The notes beneath the pieces were generated by a model that was not told the origin of the DNA, did not search any database, and worked only from the letters and a program-made list of their open reading frames with translations. DNA of 26,072 nucleotides from Chara braunii (taxonomy: Eukaryota > Streptophyta > Charophyceae > Charales > Characeae), in NCBI GenBank assembly GCA_003427395.1, contig BFEA01000349.1, forward strand, positions 1,429,044 to 1,455,115, written 5' to 3'. How positions within the stretch are numbered: position 1 is the first letter of the stretch; the number at the start of each line of letters is the position of its first letter. A program made the translations under genes and the position numbers. Below, in pieces: positions 1 to 8,984 of the stretch.

Positions 1-240
1 CTCCTGCTCCTCCTCCTCCTCCTTTCTTCTTCTTCTCTCCTCTTCTTCTTCTCTCCTCTTCCTCCTACTCCTTTCACCTCCTCCTCCTCCTTTCTTCTTC
101 TTCTCTCCTCTTCCTCCTCCTCCTCCTTTCTTCTCCTCCTCCTCCTCCTTTCTTCTCCTTCTCCTCCTCCTCCTCCTTTCTTCTCCTCCTCCTTTCTTCT
201 CCTCCTCCTCCTTTCTTCTCCTTCTCCTCCTCCTCCTCGT
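1..240. repeat. Pyrimidine-rich TCC/TTC low-complexity tract
   Basis: The stretch is almost pure C/T on the plus strand, with runs of CTCCTCCTCC alternating with TTTCTTCTTC. The same kind of sequence returns at 403-613 and 17299-17737, so it is the left part of a satellite-like block interrupted by the 614-17294 element. No coding content is credible. Bases 241-338 that follow are ordinary mixed sequence in which I recognise nothing. Confidence 0.9.
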
Positions 241-335
241 TTCGATTTCATTGGACTTGTTCATTAGGCGAAGTGTCGCGTGGCCACATCAGTGCGGTGA
301 AATCCGGCCGCTAGTTAACCTATTGACAGGCGGGA

Positions 336-338
<3 letters not shown>

Positions 339-402
<64 letters not shown>
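339..402. repeat. (CT)n microsatellite
   Basis: About 32 uninterrupted CT dinucleotides. The open frame across it encodes only Ser-Leu repeats and is not a gene. Confidence 0.97.
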
Positions 403-406
<4 letters not shown>

Positions 407-613
407 CTCCTCCTTTCTCGTCGTCTATTTTTTTTTCCCGTCATCGCCATACAAAACAGGCAGGTCCTCTTCCTCCTCCTCCTCCTCCTTTCTTGTCCTT
501 CTCTCCTCCTCCTCGTCCTCTCTTATTCTTCTTCTCTCCTCCTCGTCACCCACCTACTTATTCTTCTCCTTCTCTCCTTCTCTCCTCCTCCTTCTCGACC
601 TCCTTCATCGTCG
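403..613. repeat. Pyrimidine satellite unit, left flank of the inserted element
   Basis: After a T-run, the motif CGTCAT..CCATAC..AGGTCCTC near 439-470 is followed by TCC/TTC repeats that end in CGACCTCCTTCATCGTCG. The same order, with T-run, CGTCATGCACATACACTACC, AGGTCCTCGTCC and TCC repeats, occurs at 17299-17548 and starts again at 17550. This unit therefore belongs to the same satellite as the right flank and is cut at 613/614. Confidence 0.8.
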
Positions 614-1874
614 TGCAATGACTTGCTGTTTTCTGGTTGCCTGTAGCCTCTCTCTGTCGAGGCTGTACTATAAGTAGGACAGATTCGTAATTTTGGTTTG
701 GCTGAGGGCTAACCGAGAGACCTGCCTGTGAGGGAAATCGTGAGGGACATATCTGCCAATACGGGAAAATGCACGCCCGGTACTAACCGACTTCCCTACA
801 GCTACCCTAACTGCGAATAGCAGGCCCGGGCTACCCCTAGGATAGATAGGCCCTAAGGGCCTATTCTGATAGACAGTCCTATAGCCTATAGCCGGGTCCG
901 GTAGAGGCCGAGAGGCCGAAACAGATACGGTACCGGTCGGTCAGTCAGTCCGGTCAAGGTCGAGTTTAGGCTAGTTATAGTCTATGGATAGGATGGGCAC
1001 ATCGGTTCATGGTTTTTGGCAGTTGGTACCGAGTACATCGCTGCTGCACTACGCGTGAACCGGAAGTGGTGACGGCTCAGCGTGGAAGGAGACAGGCATA
1101 GCCAGACCTTGGGAGCGCCGACCATAACTGGGACCTGCGCTGTACTCTGCCAGCACGCAGGGGCTGACAGAGGTCTGGGTTATCGAGGTCTGCTGGAGGC
1201 GAGAGAGATTGGTGCCCTGCTGGACCCTCCTCCGGAGTGGGGTTCCAGGGTGATGGTGCTGCAGCCATAACTGCAGCTTCTTCAGAGGTCATCTTGTCAG
1301 GGTTTGGTGCGGCGCTGCTACAGACTTCCACCCGGGAAGTCTTCCGACACTTCGTTATCATCAGATACTGTGGCGCTGATCTTCTTCTTCATCCTTTGAG
1401 TGGCGCTTGGCCTCAGAGGCATGTTTCAGGGTAGCGCTTCCCTGTGGAGGCTATATTTGGGTGGCGCTTGATGATTCAGGGGCTCAAGGGTGTTACGGGT
1501 GTTAATCAGGGTTGGGGAGTGAAGCGCTGCTCAATTCTGAGCAGCGCACTGTAGTACTGAAGTTATCCTGACAATTCAAGACTCTGAGTTTAATAAAACA
1601 ATGTGTAACTGGGTTTGGACTATCATCATTTCATTGTTTCATGGATGTGATCTTCTCGGCTTTTCTCTATGACAGGTTGTGAGAATTGAGTGGAGTGAAT
1701 TGCACTTTCAGTGTACCCTTTCATATCACATGGTCAAGTCTTCCGCTGTGTTCTCTCCCTGTGCGGTGTGATACTCCTATCCTCTCCCCTTCCTTCTGTG
1801 TATGTATGGGCATACCTGGAAGTCTATGTGCGTGAGTGTTGGACATCAGACAGCAAACAACTAGAATCATAACA
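614..1874 (+). mobile_element. 5' LTR of element 1
   Basis: The 3' boundary is firm: it ends ATCATAACA two bases before the primer-binding site. The 5' boundary at TGCAATGAC is inferred from the GTCG target duplication and the end of the satellite, giving 1261 bp with TG...CA ends. From 877 onward it matches 16290-17294 at about 95%. It holds a polyadenylation signal (1592-1597) and a stem-loop upstream of it. A GTGGCGCT-like motif recurs at about 30-bp spacing (near 1371, 1400, 1431, 1461). A minus-strand frame of 94 codons (1077-1361) is also open in the 3' LTR, which is expected from the similarity of the two copies. Confidence 0.75.
1524..1597 (+). promoter_or_regulatory. LTR stem-loop followed by AATAAA polyadenylation signal
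   Basis: GCGCTGCTCA (1524-1533) and TGAGCAGCGC (1538-1547) are perfect 10-bp arms around a 4-base loop. AATAAA follows at 1592-1597. The same pair sits in the 3' LTR at 16942-16965 and 17010-17015, where one C-to-T change leaves a G.U pair. The placement suggests the R region and transcript 3' end; that role is inferred from position. Confidence 0.6.
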
Positions 1875-1876
1875 GT

Positions 1877-1888
1877 TGGTATCGGAGC
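1877..1888 (+). promoter_or_regulatory. Primer-binding site of element 1 (initiator Met tRNA type)
   Basis: TGGTATCGGAGC starts two bases after the LTR end. Plant elements primed by initiator Met tRNA normally read TGGTATCAGAGC, so this matches at 11 of 12 positions. Element 2 has the same G at the same place. It fixes the plus-strand orientation of the element. Confidence 0.85.
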
Positions 1889-3381
1889 AATTGGATCCAG
1901 ACTCTGGAGCGATTGGTGAGTTGGAGCACCCATCATCATCTGGCGAGATACTGGAGTTGAGTCTCATGGCCATTCACAATCTTCAGGGTTGTTGTCAGTA
2001 AGGGTGGTGGTGGTGAGTGCGTGGCGAGAAGAATTGGACATAGGGTGACTCACTCCTGACTAGGGTTGTGCAGGAGTGATTGGCGATTGGTGCTCAGAGG
2101 CCTAAGAGGCTCTGAGAGGCTAATTTAGCTTGGTGATTCATCAGGAGGCTGGCGATTTGCAAAAAAGTGATCCCAGGAGGTTGTGATTATGGAATTGGGT
2201 CAGGATCCCGAATTTCCAAGAAGCACAGTACAGGGTGATGTGGCGCTGCACTGACTTTGTCAGTTATTGGCATCTGGGAATCCGAATTCTCTGAATCTGC
2301 CAGTTGGGGGTGAAGCGCTTCAGGGTAATCTACTGTATCACCAAGTTTCAGGCAATTTGGTACGTGGGAACACTGGATACTGTCAGGAGATGAAACTGGC
2401 GAGATGGGGTTGACTATTCAGCCATAGCCAAGGTTTCATGCATCTTCTTCAGAGTTGACCCTGAAGTAAGTGTGTTCCTTACTCCATCCAGTGTGGCGAT
2501 TCTGAGTCTATTTTTAGAATAGCGAAATTTGGTCTGTCTGTTAGTGTACAGTTGAAGCTCGAAATTCAGACTGTGGGACAGCCATATCCAACTTCCCCTA
2601 CCTCCCTTCTTTGACTTCTACTAACCCTGTTTGACCTTCTTTATGACTCATATTTCATCTGAGACTGCTTTTCAATATTGCAATTTATACTGTGTAGTGA
2701 ATTGGTGAGTTCAGGGTCCTGTCTTCAGTGATAATGCAAATTTGAATTCTGCGCTGACATAGTTAAAGCTTGGCTAGACTAGGGTCAGTCATAACTTTGA
2801 TTCTGTCCATCAGAATTCAATTCTGTCAGTCCCTGGGAAAGCGCAATTCAGTATTCAGTCTGTGTTTGAAATTGCACATCGAGATTTGGTGTTTTGAGTC
2901 AGTTACAGGGAAAACTGTAATTCCCCATATCGAGGGTATGACATACAGGGTCATACAGTGGTGAGGTATGTAGGGTAGGTCTAAAAATAGGGTAACCTGT
3001 AAATCGCTGCATCTTGGTCATCAGTGGACACCTGTTTAACCCTAATTCGTCACTTTGTCTAATTACTAATCAATACTAATCAGTCCAAGACTACATCATG
3101 TCAATTGTTGAAGCAGGATTCACAATTATTGCATGCAATTGTTGTGTCAGGCCAGGGATGGAAAAATCGTAAAATTGATTTTTGCCTGAAGGGTCTCTAA
3201 ACTGACTCTGACCTTCAAGTGGTCTGCTGAGACTGAGCACTCACTTGCTCAGACTAACCAATCTTCTCTCTCCAGGCAGGTGATAGCAATTGGGTGAGTA
3301 TTGAAGAGGAAATTCAATTCTTGTTACCTACTGCTTTGTCTCTGATTAATTGTTTATTTCTATTTATCTGAATTGTGGGAA
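1889..3381 (+). other. Untranslated leader of element 1
   Basis: About 1.5 kb between the primer site and gag. No open frame shows protein-like composition; the longest (2770-2964) resembles nothing I know. Motifs of the type AATTCTG and CAGGGT recur irregularly. Long leaders are common in plant Ty3/gypsy elements. I see no other gene in it. Confidence 0.6.
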
Positions 3382-5130
3382 ATGGCATATGCTGGGTAGG
3401 CAGAGGTTTCTGAGGCTAAGCCTCAGATTCCGCTGGACCCTTTAGAGGCTGAACTGCGGGCCCTGGAGGAGAAACTCCCCCAGCAGGCCCAAGCAGTTGA
3501 GTTCCTAAAGGCGGAGTTGAAAAAGAAAGAAGAAGTAGCTTAGACGGAAACCAGGAGAAAGTTGCTGATTGCAGCTGTGGAAAAGATCAGGACAAGTGGT
3601 AGTTCCAGTCAGTACAACAAGGACATGGCTGAATTCATCCTCTTGCAGGATTATATTCACCGTTCTTATTTTACTAACTAGGATGACCGCATCACCAGTC
3701 TGGAGAGTAGCCACTCAGCTTTTTCCAAAAAGTTGGATGCCATCTCTGCCAAACTGGATCTGATCTTTACTCATTTGAAGATCCCTACATCTCTGACAGT
3801 TCCTCCCTCTTCTGGCCCTCCTCAAGGGAAACCTGCATCTCCCCCACACTCTAGACCCTCATCTCCACCCTCTACACCCAAATCAGCAGCAGCTTCTCAG
3901 CCCTCACTCTCATTTGATCAGCAGTGGCCCAAGATGACACCCCCACCTATGTTCTCTGGTGAGGACTCAAAGGTGGATGTAGCAAACTGGGTCACTGCTC
4001 AGGGAACCTACCTGAGTGGGTTCAAATGTGATGAGGATGTGAAGGTGTCAGCCATTCTTGCTCGTCTGGAGCGGACTCCGCTCAAATGGTGCACTTCCAC
4101 CTCCAGCAAGCAAGGTGTGGAGATGGCTGATTGGTTACAGAGGTTGGGGGTGACTGGTTTTCTACAGGCACTGCAAGACCGGTTTGCAGACAAGGGAGCA
4201 GGCCAGAAAGGCGACAGGCAAAATTTTGCGTCTGGGCTAGAGAAAGTTTGATGCCTCCTTGTCCAAGTTGTTCTACCTTTGAGAGTCTCACATCGACTCC
4301 TGGGTTGGAGATGAGTGAGCAGGATCTGCTCATCCATTTCCTCAGAGCAGCGCCTGAGCAATACCAGATTGCACTGTTCTCTCAGGGCCATAAGCACTGG
4401 CAGTCCTTTGGCAGAGCAACCTTGGACTTGGAGTCCAAACTCCATGTCCATGAGGCCCCTTCTGAAGGAAGGGACCCTCCTCCAAAGGGTGAAGGAGGAG
4501 GAAGGGTGCCCTGTTTGCTACTGCAGTTTCAGGTTCAGATAGCGACGCAACATCCCAGGGTGGGAGCCCTCCACCTGGGACTGCCTCAACATCTGCTGCA
4601 GATTCTGTTGTTCTTGCCCTGGCTGATGCTTTGATGGGCTTGACAAAGGGCAAGCCCCCAGCCCAGAAAGCATCAACCAGCAAACAGGGGAAAGGAAAGG
4701 GGCGTGCCTCTTCCCCTGGTGCCGAGAGAGTACCTCTACCACGTGACGTCCGCTGGCCAGCTGACCCGCTTGATCCTTCCACCTTTCCCTGGCATGCACT
4801 CAGGATCCAGGAGAGAGTTTGGAGGAAGAGGAAGGACAAGGGGGTCTGCCTGAGATGCGAGGGGGACCATTTCCTAAAGGATTGTCCCAGCATGCCTCGT
4901 AGGTCTACAGGCAGCTCTAGTTCAAAAAACTAGAGCAGAGAGAGGTGGAAGCAGCAGCTCCTTCCACCAGTGCTGATTCACTTTCAGATGAGGGTGAATC
5001 TTCACATTCTCTCGCTGGTTCTACTTGTTCTGGAGTTGCATCTTCAGGGTCTTTCACTTTTGAAGACTCTGAGTTGGATGAGATGTGGGAGGAGGACGAT
5101 GCTCAGTGCCTTGCTAATCTTTCCTATCCT
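3382..5130 (+). pseudogene. gag: gag pseudogene of element 1
   Basis: Gag forms the particle that packages element RNA. The likely start is the ATG at 3382. The frame from there continues across three TAG codons (3397, 3541, 3679) into the open stretch 3733-4251. The first part is charged and helix-like (ALEEKLPQQAQAVEFLKAEL), followed by a Pro/Ser-rich linker. A retrotransposon-gag core then runs from about 3930 (WPKMTPPPMFSGED, DVANWVTAQGTYLSGF). Frameshifts near 4215-4245, near 4310 and near 4490 move it between all three frames, and a TGA lies at 4280. The nucleocapsid part (about 4490-4933) has the zinc knuckle CLRCEGDHFLKDC, spaced C-X2-C-X3-H-X4-C, one residue shorter than the usual X4. 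At an A6 run (4924-4929) the frame changes again into an acidic Ser-rich linker (4945 to about 5130). The assignment is firm and the gene is dead. Confidence 0.85.
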
Positions 5131-5680
5131 TGCAGGAGAAGAAGAAAAAGCATAGGTCTGAACTCATCCTACTTCGACCCTTCATCCTGGGAGCCAAGAT
5201 CTAAGGGCTCTTGGACTGTGGGGCTACTCGCAACTTCATCTCTCCCAAGGCAGTCAGCAAGCTGCACTTGGATTAGAGGTTGGTGAAATTGCGACAACCT
5301 AGAGGTTGGTGAAATTGCGACAACCCATAGAGGTACGCATTGGAGACTCCTCCACAGTCAGGATCACTACTGTTGTCAAGGGTCTACCTGTGTCCTTTGA
5401 CAAGCAGGGAGAAGTCAGGCATCGCCTGAACTTCTACACGTTTCCTAATGTCCCCTTTGACCTTGTCTTCTCCATGCAGTGGCTTAATGCCACCAACCCT
5501 AGGATCGACTGGCAGATCCCTAGGGTTGAGCTACCTGGCCGACATGGGGTATATCGCCCTTGCATGCTCGCTGACGAGTACCATCCGGCCAGCAACTGTT
5601 ATTGCATGAGTGCCCGCAGATTCCTGCGATTCTCACGCCAGACTGACCACGCTCGTCTGTTCGTGGCTTATGTCAAATAG
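5130..5680 (+). pseudogene. pol: Retropepsin-like protease region, element 1
   Basis: The aspartic protease would cut the Gag-Pol polyprotein. The frame beginning about 5130 reads RSELILLRPFILGAKI, then a TAA (5205-5207), then GLLDCGATRNFISPKAV. The D-[ST]-G-A active-site motif is present as DCGA (codons 5214-5225), so the normal Ser/Thr after the catalytic Asp is Cys. A 26-bp tandem duplication (5274-5325) then shifts the frame. The rest of the fold follows in the new frame from 5306 (EVRIGDSSTVRITTVVKGLPVSF, FDLVFSMQWLNATNPRIDW), ending at TAG 5678. The same frame then runs on into reverse transcriptase. The first duplicated unit also contains an in-frame TAG (5274-5276). The identity is secure; it is not functional. 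Confidence 0.85.
5274..5325 (+). repeat. Perfect 26-bp tandem duplication in protease
   Basis: The 26 bases at 5274-5299 are repeated exactly at 5300-5325. Since 26 is not a multiple of three, the reading frame changes here. Confidence 0.95.
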
Positions 5681-6640
5681 ACTGACGCGGAGACTGCTCC
5701 CTGTCCCTCTCTGATTCAGCAGGTTGTAGACAACTTCTCAGATCTTATGGAGGAGCCTACTGGACTTGTCCATAGGCAGACTAAACATAAGATTGAGATC
5801 TTACCTGGTTTGGTCCCTCCCAAGGGCCGAGTCTACAGGATGTCCCCTGCTGAACTTGAAGAGCTCAGGAAACAGTTAGAGACCCTGACCAGCAAGGGTT
5901 GGATCAGGCCCAACACATCTGAGTTTGGGGCACCAGTCCTCTTTGTTCCAAAGGGGAATGGTGAGTTCAAGATGTGTGTGGACTATAGAGGTCTCAACAA
6001 AATCCCGAGGAAGTCTACAGAGCCTCTTCCTCGCATTGATGATCTGTTGGATATGGTGCAGGGTTGTACCATCTTTAGCAAGATCGACCTCAAATCTGGC
6101 TATCACCAGATTGAGATGGTTGAAGGCGATGTCCACAAGACAACCTTCAAAACCAGGTATGGCATATATGAGAATGTCAGGAGGCTTTCACACGTCTCAA
6201 GGAGGCCTTGATTCGTGCCCCTTTCTTGAAGCTACCTGACCCTACCCTGCCTTTTGTGCTTACTACTGATGCTAGTCAGTATGGTGTAGCGGCGGTACTT
6301 CAACAGGATGATGGGAATGGTCTGCAGCCTATCGAGTATATGAGCAAGAAGATCAAGACCAAGAAGTTGCGGGACTCTACCTATGAGAAAGAGCTTTATG
6401 CTCTTGTGTCAGCGCTCAAGCATTGGAAGCACTTACTCCTAGGCAGGCACTTCAAGATCTTTTCAGATCACTCCACCTTGTAGTGGAGGAAGTCCCTGGG
6501 AGAGTTGAATGACAAGCTTGCTCGCTACATTCAGTTTATTGACATGTTTGACTTTGAACTGAAGCACAAGAAGGGCTGCTACAATCGAGTAGCAGACGCC
6601 CTTTCTCGTAGGCCTAACACTCTTTTCCTGATCTCCTTTA
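5681..6640 (+). pseudogene. pol: Reverse transcriptase/RNase H of element 1, catalytic core deleted
   Basis: Pol copies element RNA into DNA. The N-terminal fingers and palm are clear: ILPGLVPPKGRVYRMSP, GWIRPNTSEFGAPVLFVPKG, FKMCVDYRGLNKI, then FSKIDLKSGYHQIE with the first catalytic Asp, then TTFKTRYG (about 6160). The sequence jumps at about 6170-6178 from RYGIYE to QEAFTRLKEALIRAPFLKLPDP, which in related elements lies past the thumb. The palm strand with the YxDD box and about 130-150 residues are therefore missing. The RNase H-like domain is well kept (VLTTDASQYGVAAVLQQDDG, YEKELYALVSALKHWKHLLLG, FKIFSDHSTL), broken by TAG 6481 before WRKSLGELNDKLARYIQFI, and ends at VADALSRRP (about 6612). 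The domain calls are secure; the size of the deletion is estimated from known family proportions. Confidence 0.9.
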
Positions 6641-7445
6641 CTCACTCATTTGGAGAGAGGACCCGTCAGACCATTGCCCGTTTGCTGCCCCAAGATGAGA
6701 TCTTTGGGCCTATCTTGAGGAATCTCCAGGACGATCCTGCCTCTGAACCAGGATATACGCTGGTTTCAGGCATGTTGTACACATGCAGCAGGGGTGAGGA
6801 GCGCCTGTGCATTCCCCAGGACCGCAAGCTGAGGATACTTCTGATGTCAGAGTGCCATTCTTCTGGAAGGAGATGAGGAGTGACATGCTGCACTATGTGG
6901 AAACCTGTGAGTTATGCCAAAGGAACAAGGTTGTACGTCGACATTCCCTTGGCCTACTCGAACCACCACCTATCCCTGATGCTCCTGCACAGTCAGTATC
7001 CATCGATTTTACTGATTTGGGTAGGACTACTCCATGAGGTATGCATCAGGTCATGATATGTGCGGATCGGTTCTCCAAATATGCAGAGTTCATCTCCTTA
7101 CTAGTTGAGGCTCATGTGCCAGCCATTTAGGCGGCGTTTGCCGAAGGTGGGTTACACACCATGGACCATCCACCTCTATTGCCAGTGGCTGAGATCCGTC
7201 GTTTTGCAGCAATGAATGGCAATCCTACTGCAAGGATTACCTTCATTATCGCCTGAATATGACATTTGGTCGTCATCCTGAAGCCAATGATCAGGCTGAA
7301 GTGATGAACTAGATTCTCTTCCAGTTTCTGCGTCCTGTGATCAGTCCGGATCAGCAGGACTGGGATCTCCATTTGAGTCGTGCACAACTTGTGTATAACA
7401 CGTCTGTACATTCCTCTACTGGCTTCACACCCTACCGGTTTTTTA
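6641..7445 (+). pseudogene. pol: Integrase of element 1, truncated
   Basis: Integrase inserts the DNA copy. The N-terminal region reads through LRILLMSECH, then passes in another frame to FFWKEMRSDMLHYVETCELCQRNK. The Cys pair of the HHCC zinc finger is present, but a deletion at about 6855 has removed the stretch holding the second His. The catalytic core starts AQSVSIDFTDLG (first Asp of DDE), then a TGA at 7035 and GMHQVMICADRFSKYAEF with a TAG at 7128. The segment with the second Asp is scrambled by frameshifts (7135-7200). The last part, near 7200-7445, reads NEWQSYCKDYLHYRLNMTF, HPEANDQAEVMN (catalytic Glu), TAG 7310, and LVYNTSVHSSTGFTPYRF. It stops there, joined directly to family 3 copy A. 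No chromodomain or C-terminal tail is present. Confidence 0.85.
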
Positions 7446-8810
7446 GCATGGGGCAAGTTGTGGGGTTGTGGGACTAGAAAAATGGCCATGATTGCAGTCT
7501 GAGAAATAACGGACTGCATGGGGATGCCTAGGCTAAGGGAAAATGAGCCACGGCGAGCCCAAAATGCTAGAAAGGAGCAATTTCGGCATGGGAGACGGTA
7601 AACGGCGACTGTGAGACGAGATCTCACGACCTAGAAAAATCGGCACGCATTTAGAGATGATGGGACCACCAAGGGCAAGAGGGCCCCAAAAATAAAAATG
7701 GGACACCATCCGGAATGTTGTCGGGGACCAAGTGGGCCCAAATAATAAAAGTCGAAAAAACGGGACACGCGCCAGACTGCCGGCGGGACAAGAAAATGGA
7801 ATTAGTACGGAGGAAAGTGGCGGGGACTTGGGATGTCCCAAGGGAACCATGAGCAATTACAAGGAATAATTGTGCAAGCAAATGACACCGTCAAGATCAA
7901 GGATCTAGACGGTGGGAAATATTAGAACCACTAGTGCAATCACTAGTGGGGGAAAGTGGGAGAACCATGGGGAGAAAAAAAAGTGAAATAATGATAGTGG
8001 GAGGGCTGCCCAGCAGTCCGAAATATCTCGGACTAGCTAGGCATGAGAAAATAGGGCCTCAAGAAGCTCAACTTGAAAAAAAGGTTGTCCTTGGAAAATC
8101 GGAGCAAAAGGGGCTAAAAATAAGACAAACGGAGGTAAAATGGAGCCCTCTAGGAGCATGGGGGTGCCATTGTTCAAATCCGAGATATAACAGTCAAGTA
8201 CCAGCCATGAAACTGGCCTTGAATGAGGCTCCAGTGTGCCGGCCTATTGGGACCTGCACAGTAGGGACTGCCAGGTCCCAACTTTGACCTCATCCCTCCT
8301 AAAATGAGGGAGGGCATATGGGGAGGCTCATGGGCTGGACGGACTGCTGGTTTCAGCCTACATAAGCTGGGAATTCAGTCCGCCACTTTCACAATTGCAT
8401 GAGGAGTGCCCATGCTGCCCAAGTGAGCTCATAGGAACACTCTTTCACTTGGAGAGAGGAGAGGGGAACCCATGCTAGTTTAGGAGCTTGGTGGAGGCCA
8501 TGAGCTTAGGAGAGGAGCTCTAGAGACTAGTGGTCGTGAGGCTGGCCCTAGGGAGGTGATCCGCCATAGCCCCTGGGTGTGAGGAAGAGAGAGAGGCTAG
8601 AGGGAGTCCCATTAGCCCTCCCAGAGAGGAGGACTCCATAGCTATGGTGATTGGAGCTTGTGGTAACTTGGAAGAAAGAGAGAGAGGAAGGAGAGGGGCT
8701 TGAAGAAGAAGGGGGCCATAGCCAAAAAGGTGTTTTGTGCAAGGAGAAAGAAGCCTCATCAAGATTAAGACTCCATCTCAAAGACATTAACAAGGTGAGT
8801 GGAAGGAAGA
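7446..8810 (+). repeat. Family 3 repeat, copy A (hairpin-rich, unclassified)
   Basis: This aligns with copy C (23937-25975) from its first bases through a shared GTGAGTGGAAGGAAGA end. Differences: A lacks about 125 bp found in C at about 24730-24852, and has about 100 bp where C has about 620 bp (24930-25560). Inverted repeats kept with other copies include TGCAGTCTG/CGGACTGCA (7493-7518), CCGTCAAGATC/GATCTAGACGG (7888-7912, one mismatch), CCACTAGTG/CACTAGTGG (7928-7949), AGTCCGA/TCGGACT (8015-8034) and TTGGGACCTG/CAGGTCCCAA (8247-8281). The last 400 bases are purine-rich. The open frames (for example 7934-8287 plus, 8520-8762 minus) do not look like proteins. It could be an LTR or leader of another retroelement, or a non-coding transcript unit. 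Confidence 0.75.
8792..8800 (+). promoter_or_regulatory. Candidate 5' splice donor at the end of family 3 copy A
   Basis: AAG|GTGAGT matches the plant donor consensus exactly, with the junction at 8794/8795. Copy C keeps the same nine bases (25956-25964). In both copies a pyrimidine-rich tract follows within about 25 bases. Splicing is inference; I could not identify the acceptor. Confidence 0.4.
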
Positions 8811-8815
8811 TGATT

Positions 8816-8968
8816 TTTCTTCTACTTCTTCCTCTTCTTCTTCTTCTTCTTTTTCTTCTTCTTCGTCATCTTCTTCACCTTCTATTTCTTCCTCTTCCTC
8901 CTCCTCTTCTTCTTCTCCCTCTTCCTCTTCTTCCTCTTCTTCCTCTTCTTCTTCATCTTCTTCTTCCT
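8816..8968. repeat. TTC/TCC pyrimidine tract after family 3 copy A
   Basis: Runs of CTTCTTCTTC and CCTCTTCTTC without interruption by other motifs. Copy C is followed by the same kind of tract (25979-26072), so the tract probably belongs to the repeat unit. Confidence 0.9.
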
Positions 8969-8984
8969 ATTGGGCTACTCAAAC

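Noticed and set aside
251-646. Ser/Leu-rich plus-strand frame over the CT and TCC repeats, and the similar frames at 17222-17792
   Set aside because: These are translations of microsatellite and satellite DNA.
1077-1361. Minus-strand frame in the 5' LTR, also open at 16492-16779 in the 3' LTR with one extra residue
   Set aside because: The two LTR copies are about 95% identical, so shared openness is expected; the composition is not protein-like, and the plus-strand signals explain the region.
3397-3681. TAG as a reassigned sense codon
   Set aside because: The same genes also carry frameshifts, deletions and other stops, so ordinary decay is sufficient.
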